Assembly (NCBI GenBank): GCA_033763355.1
Contig: JANRKT010000334.1
Span: forward strand, 1 to 35,098
Direction of reading: 5' to 3'
Origin: JANRKT01 sp033763355
Lineage (GTDB): Bacteria; Bacteroidota; Bacteroidia; Chitinophagales; Chitinophagaceae
Length of the DNA: 35,098 nucleotides
Under the pieces are notes generated by a model that was not told the origin of the DNA, did no database searches, and saw only the letters and a list, made by a program, of their open reading frames with translations. The translations under genes were made by a program, and so were the position numbers. Within the stretch, counting starts at the first letter, position 1. Each line of letters opens with the position of its first letter. Below, piece after piece: positions 1-7,922 of the stretch.

Positions 1-1017
1 GCATTCAGCCTGCCGGGTGTTGATGGTAAAACCTATTCGCTTGCATCATTTAAAAATGCTGCCATACTGGTTATCGTTTTTACGTGCAACCATTGCCCCA
101 CAGCGCAGGCTTATGAAGACAGGATCATTCAGCTTACCAAAGATTATTCAGGCAAAGGCGTGGCAGTTGTTGCGGTATCTCCAAACGATCCCAATTCCGT
201 GCGGCTTGATGAACTGGGATATACCGACATGAGCGATTCATTTGCTGAAATGAAATTGCGGTCAAAACAAAAAAAATACAATTTCCCTTATTTGTATGAC
301 GGGGCAACACAAAGCATGTCGAAGGCGTATGGCCCTGTTGCCACACCACATGTTTTTATTTTCGACAAAGCCCGCACCCTGCGTTATCAGGGGCGTATTG
401 ATGATGTGGAAAATCCTTTTAAAACCCCAAACAACTTTGATACACGCAATGCCATTGACGCATTGCTGAACAATAAAGAAGCGCCGGTGCAAACCACCAA
501 AGTTTTTGGCTGCTCAGTTAAATGGGCGGATAAACTGGGGCTGGTAAAAAAAGGTTTTGAGGAATGGGCGAAGGAACCAGTAAATGTTGAGATGATTGAT
601 GAAGAGGGAATAAAAAGTTTATTGAAAAATTCATCAGACAAGCTGCGGCTGATTAATATATGGGCCACATGGTGTGGCCCCTGTGTAACAGAGTTTCCCG
701 AATTTATTGCTATTAACAGGATGTACCGCAGAAGGGATTTTGAATTCATCAGCATCAGTGCAGACAAACCTGCCGGCAAAGATAAAGTGCTGAAGTTTTT
801 GCAAAAAAGCCAGGCCTCCAATACCAATTACCTGTTCAGTGATGAAGACAAATACAAACTGATAGAAGCAATTGACCCCAAATGGCAGGGGGCGTTGCCT
901 TATACCATATTGGTTGAACCGGGGGGTAAAATAGTATATGGTAAACAGGGAACCATTAACCCCGCAGAAATAAAAAGGATGATTGTAGATAACAAATTGA
1001 TTGGAAGGTATTATTGA
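1..1017 (+). CDS. Double thioredoxin-fold (redoxin + TlpA-like) protein, 5' truncated
   Basis: The reading frame is open from the first base, so the start and any signal peptide lie outside the window; 338 residues are visible. The first half is a redoxin/AhpC-TSA-type thioredoxin fold with a CxxC in FTCNHCP (visible residues 29 and 32), then a segment ending in FGCSVKW. The second half is a TlpA/ResA-like thioredoxin fold with the classical WATWCGPC motif (Cys about 225 and 228) and a late cis-Pro region LPYTILVEP. Family knowledge says such proteins are usually exported thiol-disulfide oxidoreductases; export cannot be judged here because the N-terminus is missing. The gene converges on the small minus-strand gene that follows. 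The fusion of two redox domains, each with its own CxxC, is the notable feature. Domain call is firm; substrate is unknown. Confidence 0.85.
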   Translation, partial: AFSLPGVDGKTYSLASFKNAAILVIVFTCNHCPTAQAYEDRIIQLTKDYSGKGVAVVAVSPNDPNSVRLDELGYTDMSDSFAEMKLRSKQKKYNFPYLYDGATQSMSKAYGPVATPHVFIFDKARTLRYQGRIDDVENPFKTPNNFDTRNAIDALLNNKEAPVQTTKVFGCSVKWADKLGLVKKGFEEWAKEPVNVEMIDEEGIKSLLKNSSDKLRLINIWATWCGPCVTEFPEFIAINRMYRRRDFEFISISADKPAGKDKVLKFLQKSQASNTNYLFSDEDKYKLIEAIDPKWQGALPYTILVEPGGKIVYGKQGTINPAEIKRMIVDNKLIGRYY

Positions 1018-1062
1018 TGAGGATAAATGAATGTGTTACCCGGCAGTAATAGCTTCTTTCCA

Positions 1063-1266
1063 TCACGAGAAAAAATCATTCAGCAACCCGTTGTAATATT
1101 TCCATATGACCAGGCCAAATGCTGAAGCAGTTGCCCAGCACAAAAAACCACGGTATATGTATTTGAGTTTACGGTCAGTGAAGGCACGTAAAAAATAGGC
1201 CAGCCCCAGTACCAGAAAAACAAAAGCCACCGTTCCCAGCATGTAAAAAATTATCGCCAACGACAA
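1063..1266 (-). CDS. Small two-helix membrane protein
   Basis: An unrecognised protein of at most 67 residues with two hydrophobic segments (about residues 4-27 and 40-55) separated by a basic stretch FTDRKLKYIYRG, which suggests a helical hairpin in the inner membrane. The longest frame uses TTG at 1266; an ATG at 1242 would give 59 residues but would shorten the first helix, so the start is uncertain. It is the last gene of an apparent minus-strand operon nadC - SUI1-type gene - 72-residue membrane protein - this gene, 24 nt after the preceding one. No function can be assigned. Confidence 0.55.
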   Translation of the reverse strand: MSLAIIFYMLGTVAFVFLVLGLAYFLRAFTDRKLKYIYRGFLCWATASAFGLVIWKYYNGLLNDFFS

Positions 1267-1290
1267 ATAATTTGATTAACTGTTTTTGTT

Positions 1291-1509
1291 TTACAGCGGC
1301 CAGTGCTTTGTAATGAGTAAGGAAACCACGGCAGTGCTCACTAAAATAATCACAGCAAATAAGGTAAGCAACCTGCCACGCCTTTCTCCGTTAATATCCT
1401 TTCTGCTGTAAGCATTCCGCCAGAGATAAATACCTGCCAGTAACAATACGCCTCCTGTACCAAAAATCAACTGGTAAAACGCCAGCGAAGCCTGGGCAGT
1501 CTGTTGCAT
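1291..1509 (-). CDS. Small two-helix membrane protein
   Basis: A 72-residue protein from a clear ATG, with two hydrophobic segments (about residues 8-29 and 45-66) joined by a charged loop SRKDINGERRGRL. It begins 1 nt after the stop of the SUI1-type gene, so the two are almost certainly co-transcribed and possibly translationally coupled. It resembles the following 67-residue protein in size and topology, not obviously in sequence. I do not recognise the family and propose no function beyond an inner-membrane location. Confidence 0.6.
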   Translation of the reverse strand: MQQTAQASLAFYQLIFGTGGVLLLAGIYLWRNAYSRKDINGERRGRLLTLFAVIILVSTAVVSLLITKHWPL

Positions 1510-1510
1510 G

Positions 1511-1852
1511 CTAAATTTTTTTGGTTTGGGAGTAGCCGTTTTTCAGCAGCCAGCCAAGTGCTTTATCCCGCTGGTCGCCCTGTATGATAATTTCACCATC
1601 TTTTGCTGAGCCCCCGGTGCCGCAGAAAGTCCTGAGTTTTTTGCCCAACTCTTCCAGGTCGTCCTCTTTGCCGGCAAAACCTGTTATAAGCGTTACCGCT
1701 TTACCGGCCCTTTGTCTGGTATCAAGTTTTATCCGTAATTTTTGTTGGGATGACGGCAAAGATTCATTTGCCATTTTTTCTTCTTGAAAAGAAAATTCAG
1801 GGTTTGTTGAATAAACTATGCCGTCTTTAGCGGGCTTAAATTTTTTTGACAT
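1511..1852 (-). CDS. SUI1/eIF1-family translation factor (YciH-like)
   Basis: 113 residues with the eIF1/SUI1 core: a basic strand LDTRQRAGKAVTLITGF, then a helix with DLEELGKKLRTFCGTGGS, the KDGEIIIQGD strand and a C-terminal helix containing LLKNGY. The CGTGGS..KDG..IQGD pattern is diagnostic. Bacterial members (YciH) are thought to influence start-codon selection fidelity. The N-terminal 35 residues (KPAKDGIVYSTNP...) are typical of the YciH branch. It sits 12 nt downstream of nadC and 1 nt upstream of a tiny membrane-protein gene, so it is mid-operon. The family is certain; its exact role in this organism is inference. Confidence 0.93.
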   Translation of the reverse strand: MSKKFKPAKDGIVYSTNPEFSFQEEKMANESLPSSQQKLRIKLDTRQRAGKAVTLITGFAGKEDDLEELGKKLRTFCGTGGSAKDGEIIIQGDQRDKALGWLLKNGYSQTKKI

Positions 1853-1864
1853 GGTGCAGGTTTT

Positions 1865-2725
1865 TTAAATTATTACCGCCTTCAAACTCATATCGAGGCT
1901 CCTTGCCTGGTGTATTAATGCGCCGATGCTTACATAATCCACACCTGTTTCTGCGTAAACTGTTACATTGTCCGGGTTAATTCCGCCACTGGCTTCGGTT
2001 TCAAAATCGCCGTTAATAATCTTTAAAGCTTCGTTTATCTCATCAGGCGTAAAATTATCCAGCATAATACGGAATACTTTGCCTTTGCCGGCAGCAATTA
2101 CTTTTTTTACGTCGCCTATGTTTCTCGTTTCCACTTCAATCTTCAAACCCGGTTTCTTGGTTATTACATACCCGTAAGCTTTCTCAATTGCCTTTTCAAT
2201 ACCTCCGCAAAAATCAATGTGGTTATCCTTCAGCATAATCATATCATATAATGCATGGCGGTGGTTATACCCGCCACCAATCCGCACAGCTTCTTTTTCA
2301 AGCAAACGGAAATTGGGTGTTGTTTTGCGGGTGTCGAGCACCTTTGTACGGAAACCCTTCAATTTATCAGTATAGCTCCTGGTAAGTGTGGCTATGCCGC
2401 TCATGCGCTGCATGGTATTTAATACAAGCCTCTCACATTGCAGAATGGTATGCACCCTCGCTTCCACTTCAAAAGCCGTTTCCCCTTTTGTCATGTTATC
2501 CCCGTCTTCTTTATGCGGGGTAAACAGCACATCAGGCTGCATATAACGGAAAATTTTTTCCGCAGCAGACATTCCTGCCAGCACCCCGTTATCTTTTATT
2601 TTTAAAACAGCCCTGCCTTTTGCATCAGCCGGTATGCAGCTCAGTGTGCTGTGGTCTCCTTCGCCAATGTCTTCCTGCAAAGCGTTTTTAATTAGATGCC
2701 CCAGTTGTTCATCGTAATTCATCAT
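1865..2725 (-). CDS. nadC: Nicotinate-nucleotide pyrophosphorylase (carboxylating), quinolinate phosphoribosyltransferase
   Basis: 286 residues matching the usual NadC length. The enzyme condenses quinolinate with PRPP, releasing CO2, in de novo NAD synthesis. Visible signatures are the N-terminal EDIGEGDHST, the phosphate/quinolinate-binding segment LDTRKTTPNFR, the GGGYNHRHALYDMIMLKDNH block, EVETRN, MLDNFTPDEI and the barrel end EASGGINPDNV...GVDYVSIGALIH. The start has two adjacent ATGs (2725 and 2722). A perfect TAGATTTG box lies only 5 nt before the first, so the transcript may carry almost no leader. It heads the operon with the SUI1-type gene and two small membrane proteins, separated from upstream DUF4783 by a terminator. 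Confidence 0.97.
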   Translation of the reverse strand: MMNYDEQLGHLIKNALQEDIGEGDHSTLSCIPADAKGRAVLKIKDNGVLAGMSAAEKIFRYMQPDVLFTPHKEDGDNMTKGETAFEVEARVHTILQCERLVLNTMQRMSGIATLTRSYTDKLKGFRTKVLDTRKTTPNFRLLEKEAVRIGGGYNHRHALYDMIMLKDNHIDFCGGIEKAIEKAYGYVITKKPGLKIEVETRNIGDVKKVIAAGKGKVFRIMLDNFTPDEINEALKIINGDFETEASGGINPDNVTVYAETGVDYVSIGALIHQARSLDMSLKAVII

Positions 2726-2730
2726 AAAAA

Positions 2731-2738
2731 CAAATCTA
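2731..2738 (-). promoter_or_regulatory. -7 promoter box TAGATTTG for nadC
   Basis: Exact match to the Bacteroidota TAnnTTTG consensus on the minus strand, 5 nt before the nadC ATG. No good TTTG -33 element is visible 17-23 nt upstream. Confidence 0.55.
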
Positions 2739-2780
2739 ACAAAGTCTGTTTGTTTTGCTGAGGTGTCCGCAGTAAGGTTA

Positions 2781-2814
2781 ATAAAAAAACCCTGTGGTAT
2801 ATACCGCAGGGTTT
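2781..2814 (-). terminator. Intrinsic terminator downstream of DUF4783 gene
   Basis: A 13-bp stem (2787-2799 with 2802-2814, one G-U wobble) with a 2-nt nominal loop, followed on the minus strand by a run of seven T. It lies 38 nt past the DUF4783 stop and separates that gene from nadC. Confidence 0.85.
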
Positions 2815-2852
2815 ATAAGAAATGGAATTCTATATATACCGGAATTAAAGTT

Positions 2853-3236
2853 TTATTGCGAGTCGAAACGCAGTTCCTGTAATAATTTTTTGTCCCCCCT
2901 TGTCTTCATGAAAATGGTTGTCCTGAATTCGCCGTTTTTGGTTGTTAAGCTCCCTACACAAAACTCAGAATCGTTATTGGTAACCTTGTGCAGCACTTTA
3001 AAATTTTTAACCCCGCTGTTTGAAAAGAAATCTTTCAGTATCACTTCGGCCTGGCTCCTGCTGTAAGAATTGCTCCTTTCGTGCAGCGTAATTTCAACCA
3101 GGTTATCAAAATACCGCGACATCTTATTTGCATCGCCTGTTTTTATAGCGGAGACCACATCGTCAATAGAGTAACTGAACGACAGCAGCGAGAAGGTGAA
3201 TAAAGAGAGGAAAATATAGGGTAAAGTTCTTCGCAT
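2853..3236 (-). CDS. DUF4783 family exported protein
   Basis: 127 residues starting with a signal peptide (MRRTLPYIFLSLFTFSLLSFSYS). The mature part has the NTF2-like pattern of the DUF4783 family: IDDVVSAIKTGDANKMSRYFD, then VEITLHERSNSYSRSQAEVILKDFF, then FKVLHKV..., and a final sheet with GEFRTTIFMKT and KLLQELRFD. The family is confined to Bacteroidota and has no established function; a small cone-shaped ligand-binding or scaffold domain is possible. The gene is monocistronic here: a strong terminator follows it, and its upstream region is shared with the divergent gpmI. Location is likely periplasmic. Confidence 0.82.
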   Translation of the reverse strand: MRRTLPYIFLSLFTFSLLSFSYSIDDVVSAIKTGDANKMSRYFDNLVEITLHERSNSYSRSQAEVILKDFFSNSGVKNFKVLHKVTNNDSEFCVGSLTTKNGEFRTTIFMKTRGDKKLLQELRFDSQ

Positions 3237-3354
3237 AAGGTCTCTTTTTGTACTGTATGATGCTAAAAATGTGCCAGTTTAAGCCACATCCATACCCTTT
3301 TGGTGTTATCCAGGGCGGCGCTAACAGCCCTGCCCGGTTTTGCCGCAAATCCAG

Positions 3355-3362
3355 TAGTTTTG
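3355..3362 (+). promoter_or_regulatory. -7 promoter box TAGTTTTG for gpmI
   Basis: Exact TAnnTTTG box with only 4 nt between it and the gpmI ATG. If transcription starts about 6-7 nt beyond the box, the mRNA begins at or inside the start codon. No convincing -33 TTTG at normal spacing. Confidence 0.5.
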
Positions 3363-3366
3363 GTTC

Positions 3367-4899
3367 ATGGATAAAAAAAGGATAATTCTTCTCATTATGG
3401 ATGGCTGGGGGCTTGGCAAAGTAAAATCAAGCGATGCGATACAACATGCTAATACCCCGTTTGTTACATCGCTGTACCAAAACTATGCCCATACTACTTT
3501 AATAACTTGTGGTGAGGCGGTAGGCCTGCCCGACGGCCAAATGGGCAACAGTGAAGTGGGGCACCTCAATCTTGGAGCCGGGCGAATTGTTTACCAGGAA
3601 TTACAAAGAATTAATGTAGCCATCCGCAGCGGGGAGTTCGCAAAAAATGAAATGCTGCTTGATACCATCCGCTATGCAAGGGACAAAGAAAAGCCCCTTC
3701 ACCTTTTAGGATTGTTAAGTGACGGGGGAGTTCATTCCCACATTAATCACCTCAAAGCCATTACAGGCGTTTGCCAGCATGAGGGTTTGCAGGATGTGTT
3801 TATACATGCATTTACTGATGGCCGTGACACTGATCCCAAAAGCGGCCTTGGTTACCTTAAAGACCTGAAAAAACACCTTGACGCTACAACCGGTAAAATT
3901 GCTACAGTAACCGGCCGTTATTACGCCATGGACAGGGATAAACGATGGGAAAGGGTAAAACTTGCCTATGATGCTTTGGTAAATGGTATTGGCGAAAAAA
4001 CAACAAACCCGATTGCAGCTGTTGAAACTTCTTACAGCAATAATATAACAGATGAATTTATAAAACCCATTATAGCTGTTGATTCTTCCTCAAAACCACT
4101 TGCTGCTATAAAAGATGATGATGTAGTGATTTGTTTTAATTTTCGTACCGACCGTTGCAGGGAAATTACAGAAGTGCTTTCCCAGAAAGATATGCCTGAG
4201 CATGGCATGAAAAAACTGTCGCTGCATTATACCACCATGACGGAATACGACAAGACTTTTAAAAATGTAAATGTGGTATTTGAAAATGACAACCTGAACA
4301 ATACCATTGGCGAAGTTTTGGCAAATAATGGGTTAAGGCAGATAAGGATTGCCGAAACGGAGAAATACCCGCATGTTACCTTCTTTTTCAGCGGGGGGAG
4401 GGAAGTGCCTTTTGAAGGTGAGAAACGCCTCCTCATTCAATCACCCAAAGTAGCTACATATGACCTGAAGCCTGAAATGAGCGCTTATGAGGTTACTGAT
4501 GCTATTGTACCTGAGATAAAAAACAAAACAGCAGATTTTATTTGCCTGAACTTTGCCAATGCTGATATGGTAGGCCATACAGGCATTTGGGAAGCGGCCA
4601 TAAAAGCAGTGGAAACAGTTGATAAATGCGTTGAGAGGGTTGTAACCGCTGCCTTGGAAAACGGGTACACCGTTTTTCTTACCGCCGACCATGGTAATGC
4701 AGATTATATGATAAACGAAGATGGCAGCCCCAATACCGCACACACACTAAACCCCGTACCCCTGTTCGTTATTGATAAAACATGGCGGGGCAAACTAAGC
4801 AGCGGAAAGTTAGGTGATATTGCCCCTACTATTTTAAAGTTTATGGAACTGCCAATACCGAAAGAAATGACAGGTGACATCTTAACTTCAAATGCTTAA
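3367..4899 (+). CDS. gpmI: 2,3-bisphosphoglycerate-independent phosphoglycerate mutase
   Basis: 510 residues, the usual size of the Mn-dependent enzyme that interconverts 3- and 2-phosphoglycerate in glycolysis and gluconeogenesis in the cytoplasm. It opens with LLIMDGWGLG (metal ligand Asp12); the catalytic serine is Ser62 in MGNSEVGHLNLGAGRIVYQ. The phosphotransferase domain shows LLSDGGVHSHINHL (His123), HAFTDGRDTDP and GRYYAMDRDKRWER; the C-terminal alkaline-phosphatase-like part shows NFANADMVGHTG and TADHGNADYM. Start choice is clear: the first ATG directly precedes conserved sequence. Its stop overlaps the next gene's start (TAATG), implying coupled translation. It is divergent from DUF4783. 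Confidence 0.98.
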   Translation: MDKKRIILLIMDGWGLGKVKSSDAIQHANTPFVTSLYQNYAHTTLITCGEAVGLPDGQMGNSEVGHLNLGAGRIVYQELQRINVAIRSGEFAKNEMLLDTIRYARDKEKPLHLLGLLSDGGVHSHINHLKAITGVCQHEGLQDVFIHAFTDGRDTDPKSGLGYLKDLKKHLDATTGKIATVTGRYYAMDRDKRWERVKLAYDALVNGIGEKTTNPIAAVETSYSNNITDEFIKPIIAVDSSSKPLAAIKDDDVVICFNFRTDRCREITEVLSQKDMPEHGMKKLSLHYTTMTEYDKTFKNVNVVFENDNLNNTIGEVLANNGLRQIRIAETEKYPHVTFFFSGGREVPFEGEKRLLIQSPKVATYDLKPEMSAYEVTDAIVPEIKNKTADFICLNFANADMVGHTGIWEAAIKAVETVDKCVERVVTAALENGYTVFLTADHGNADYMINEDGSPNTAHTLNPVPLFVIDKTWRGKLSSGKLGDIAPTILKFMELPIPKEMTGDILTSNA

Positions 4900-5417
4900 T
4901 GAGGTTTATAAGGACCATAGCATGTATATTACTGATATCGGCTTCGGCCCTGCCCCTGTTCTTTTCAGCTTTTTTCATTGGCGGAAGGGTCCTCATCAGG
5001 CACATCATGCTGGAAAGGCTCGAAAAAGAAAATGTTCAAACGCTTTATATTCCTGCAGCAGAATTTAAATGGTTTAAAAAAGACAGGGAACTATTGGTCA
5101 ATGGTAAAATGTTCGATGTTAAGTCAGTTAACTTAAATTTAAATGAGAATGTTTATGCAGTAACAGGGATTTTTGATGAGATGGAAACCACACTGAATAC
5201 CCGGCTTGAAAAATCTGCAGAAAATAAAAATTTTCCCGGCAATACCAGCCCTGTTTTCCAGGTTTGCCTCGGATTAATTGCTGAAAAGCCATTCACCTCC
5301 TTTCCTGACTTTGATACCCGGAAAATTATTACACAAAAAAAGAATACAGAAGCAAATCAATTACTCTGCTGGACATATTTGAATATATTTTCTCCTCCTC
5401 CCGAAAGCGTCCTTTAA
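4899..5417 (+). CDS. Membrane-anchored small protein of unknown function
   Basis: 172 residues beginning on the last base of the gpmI stop (TAATG overlap), so translation is probably coupled. One hydrophobic segment (about residues 5-28) precedes a soluble domain, which suggests an uncleaved anchor or signal peptide with the rest in the periplasm. The domain contains YIPAAEFKWFKKDRELLVNG followed by KMFDVKSVNLN and VYAVTGIFDEMETTLN. I recall comparable short proteins with a W-x-K...E-(F/L)-x-x-(N/G)-G-x-(M/L)-(F/Y)-D-V pattern next to TonB receptors and metal-transport genes in this phylum, but cannot name the family. The following gene is a TonB receptor, making an uptake-related role possible. 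Function unassigned. Confidence 0.7.
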   Translation: MRFIRTIACILLISASALPLFFSAFFIGGRVLIRHIMLERLEKENVQTLYIPAAEFKWFKKDRELLVNGKMFDVKSVNLNLNENVYAVTGIFDEMETTLNTRLEKSAENKNFPGNTSPVFQVCLGLIAEKPFTSFPDFDTRKIITQKKNTEANQLLCWTYLNIFSPPPESVL

Positions 5418-5443
5418 TATTTCAACAGCCATATTAAAAAATG

Positions 5444-5467
5444 ACCGGAATAACTTTTTATCCCGGT
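5444..5467 (+). other. Imperfect hairpin ahead of the TonB receptor gene
   Basis: 10-bp stem with one mismatch (5444-5453 with 5458-5467) and a 4-nt loop, between the small membrane-protein gene and the receptor. No T-run follows on the plus strand, so it is not a standard terminator; it could be an mRNA structure or chance. Confidence 0.3.
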
Positions 5468-5503
5468 ACATCCGTTTTATTCGATACCAGATAAATTCCA
5501 TCT

Positions 5504-7708
5504 ATGAGAAAAATACTTCTGCTTATATGTTCTTCCGTTTGTTCTTTAGCAGCCGTATTTGCACAAACTGCAGATACAAGTGTTAAACAAATGGAGGAAA
5601 TCGTCATCTCATTTAATAAATGGGAACAAAACTTAAATGAGGTTCCCAATAAAATAGCGAAAATCACAAAAAACCAGATTCTCAGGAACAACCCGCAAAC
5701 ATCGGCAGATTTATTGTCGCAGACAGGAATGGTGTTTGTTCAAAAAAGCCAGTTGGGAGGTGGAAGCCCGATGATAAGGGGCTTTGCCACCAACAGGGTT
5801 TTACTTGTTGTAGATGGTGTAAGGATGAATAACGCCATTTACAGGAGCGGTAATCTTCAAAATGTTATCAGCATAGATGCACTCAGTACAGAAACTGCAG
5901 AGGTCATTTTCGGCCCGGGATCATTAATTTATGGAAGCGATGCCATCGGTGGTGTAATGGATTTTCATACTCTTGAAGCCCGTTTGTCAGCCAACAATAA
6001 ATTGCTTAGCAGAGGAAGCGCCTTTGCACGGTATTCAACAGCAAATAAAGAAAACACTTTTCATGCTGACATTAACATGGGCTGGAAAAAATGGTCTATC
6101 CTTTCATCTGCTACTTACAGCATTTTTGATGATTTAAAGATGGGTAAAAATGGCGGACAAAGCAGCTATCTGCGTCCCGAATATGTACAAAGAATAAATG
6201 GTGCTGACAGCATAATCAAAAACAACAACCCCCGCATTCAAAGGTTCAGCGGTTATGATCAATGGAATTTCTTACAGAAAATCCGTTTCAAACCTTCTGA
6301 CCATGTGGACATACAATATAGTTTTACTTATGCCGGAACAGGAGATGCACCACGGTATGACCGCCTCATTCAATACAGGCAGGGCAAACTCAGGTTTGCT
6401 GAATGGTACTATGGCCCGATGTTATGGCGTATGCATAATTTTCAATTGTTGAACAGTAAGAAAACCCCTCTGTATGACGACATGCGGATTACTGTTGCAT
6501 ATCAGGACTATGAAGAAAGCCGGAATGAGAGGCAGAGGACTAATTCAGCCCGCACTACTCAAACCGAAAAAGTAAATGCCCTGAGTATTAACATTGATGC
6601 AGTAAAAAAAGCCGGGAAAGGGCAATTGTTTTACGGCCTTGAATATGTTTACAACAAAGTGGGATCTGCTGGGAAAAGAACCAATATAAGCAATGGCACT
6701 GTTACTCCTTTTGTCAGCCGTTATCCCGATGGAAGCACCTGGGGCACTTCGTCTGTTTACACAAGTTATAAAATCAACCTTCACCAAGAACTAACTTTTA
6801 CATCGGGTTTAAGATTCAGTTATAATATGCTGAATGCGTCATTTGATACTACGTTCATCAGGTTCCCCTACCAAAAAGCAGAAATTAAAGATGGCGCTGT
6901 TACAGGTAATGCAGGCCTTGTGTACAGACCCGCAGATACATGGCAGCTTAACACGAATATTTCAACGGGTTATCGCATGCCCAATATTGATGACATTGGT
7001 AAATTGTTTGAAAGTGCGCCTGGAAATGTAATAGTACCCAATCCGGATCTGAAACCAGAATATGCATGGAATTTTGAAACAGGTTTGGTGAAAAACATTA
7101 CCGGCAAATTCCGTATGGAATTAAATGGATTTCATACCATTTTAAATGATGCTATTGTTCGCCGTCCTGCAATATTTAACGGGCAGGACAGTATTGATTT
7201 CGGGGGCCTAAAAAGCCGTGTTGAAGCATCGCAGAATGTTGCCAAAGCCACAGTCTGGGGATTTCAGGCAAGTATTGAAATTTTCTTTGCCAAAAACATG
7301 TCGCTGCAAAGCCATGCAAACTGGATAGGTGGCAAAGAAACCGACGATGTAAAAAATGAGCAGGTGCCCTTGCGTCATGCCCCGCCATTTTATGGGAGTA
7401 CTTTTTTAAAATACCGCAAGAATAAATTGTATGCAGAGGTTTCGGCTGTTTACAACAGCCAGGTAGAAAATAAAGACCTGGCACCTTCTGAACAGGCAAA
7501 AACAGATATTTATGCAACAGATGCAAACGGCAAACCTTATTCACCCGCCTGGCACACTTTCAACCTGAGGGTGTCGTATCAATTAACAAAAAACTTTATG
7601 CTCTCAACCAACTGGGAAAATATCACCAATCAGCGCTACCGTGCGTATTCCTCCGGTATTGCAGCACCCGGAAGCAATTTTATAGCATCGGTAAGATATA
7701 ACCTGTAA
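5504..7708 (+). CDS. TonB-dependent outer membrane receptor, heme/hemoglobin-receptor-like
   Basis: 734 residues: signal peptide of about 21 residues (ending AAVFAQ), a TonB-box-like EEIVISFNK, a plug domain with GGGSPMIRGFATNRVLLVVD and IEVIFGPGS-type motif (AEVIFGPGSLIYGSDAIGGV), then a 22-strand barrel. The plug order and the barrel motifs GYRMPNIDDIG and NPDLKPEYAWNFETG resemble the FRAP/NPxL region of heme and hemoglobin receptors, so heme is the likeliest ligand, but that is inference. The C-terminus ends SVRYNL, an acceptable barrel terminus. There is no SusC-like extra N-terminal domain and no SusD neighbour, so it is not a glycan receptor. Preceded by the small anchored protein; a possible hairpin lies between them. 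Confidence 0.9.
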   Translation: MRKILLLICSSVCSLAAVFAQTADTSVKQMEEIVISFNKWEQNLNEVPNKIAKITKNQILRNNPQTSADLLSQTGMVFVQKSQLGGGSPMIRGFATNRVLLVVDGVRMNNAIYRSGNLQNVISIDALSTETAEVIFGPGSLIYGSDAIGGVMDFHTLEARLSANNKLLSRGSAFARYSTANKENTFHADINMGWKKWSILSSATYSIFDDLKMGKNGGQSSYLRPEYVQRINGADSIIKNNNPRIQRFSGYDQWNFLQKIRFKPSDHVDIQYSFTYAGTGDAPRYDRLIQYRQGKLRFAEWYYGPMLWRMHNFQLLNSKKTPLYDDMRITVAYQDYEESRNERQRTNSARTTQTEKVNALSINIDAVKKAGKGQLFYGLEYVYNKVGSAGKRTNISNGTVTPFVSRYPDGSTWGTSSVYTSYKINLHQELTFTSGLRFSYNMLNASFDTTFIRFPYQKAEIKDGAVTGNAGLVYRPADTWQLNTNISTGYRMPNIDDIGKLFESAPGNVIVPNPDLKPEYAWNFETGLVKNITGKFRMELNGFHTILNDAIVRRPAIFNGQDSIDFGGLKSRVEASQNVAKATVWGFQASIEIFFAKNMSLQSHANWIGGKETDDVKNEQVPLRHAPPFYGSTFLKYRKNKLYAEVSAVYNSQVENKDLAPSEQAKTDIYATDANGKPYSPAWHTFNLRVSYQLTKNFMLSTNWENITNQRYRAYSSGIAAPGSNFIASVRYNL

Positions 7709-7922
7709 CATATGGATAGTATGAAAACAATCAATATAGCCTTGTAAACCCGCTGTTACAGTAAATACAGGAATAATGCATACATAAGCCCGGGAATATT
7801 CAATTTCCAAACAATTAAGCTTTTACTTGAATTTCCTTCAGGGTTTCCCGGATAAAATTTAACGGGCAAGCAGCAATGAATACCGGAAAATTGTCTAATT
7901 TACGTGAAATCAACTTGGTTTC

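Noticed and set aside
387..827. Minus-strand open frame (146 codons) opposite the thioredoxin protein
   Set aside because: Shadow frame; the plus-strand reading has two conserved CxxC domains.
5444..5467. Hairpin as a terminator between the coupled small gene and the TonB receptor
   Set aside because: No T-run follows; kept only as an unexplained hairpin of low confidence.
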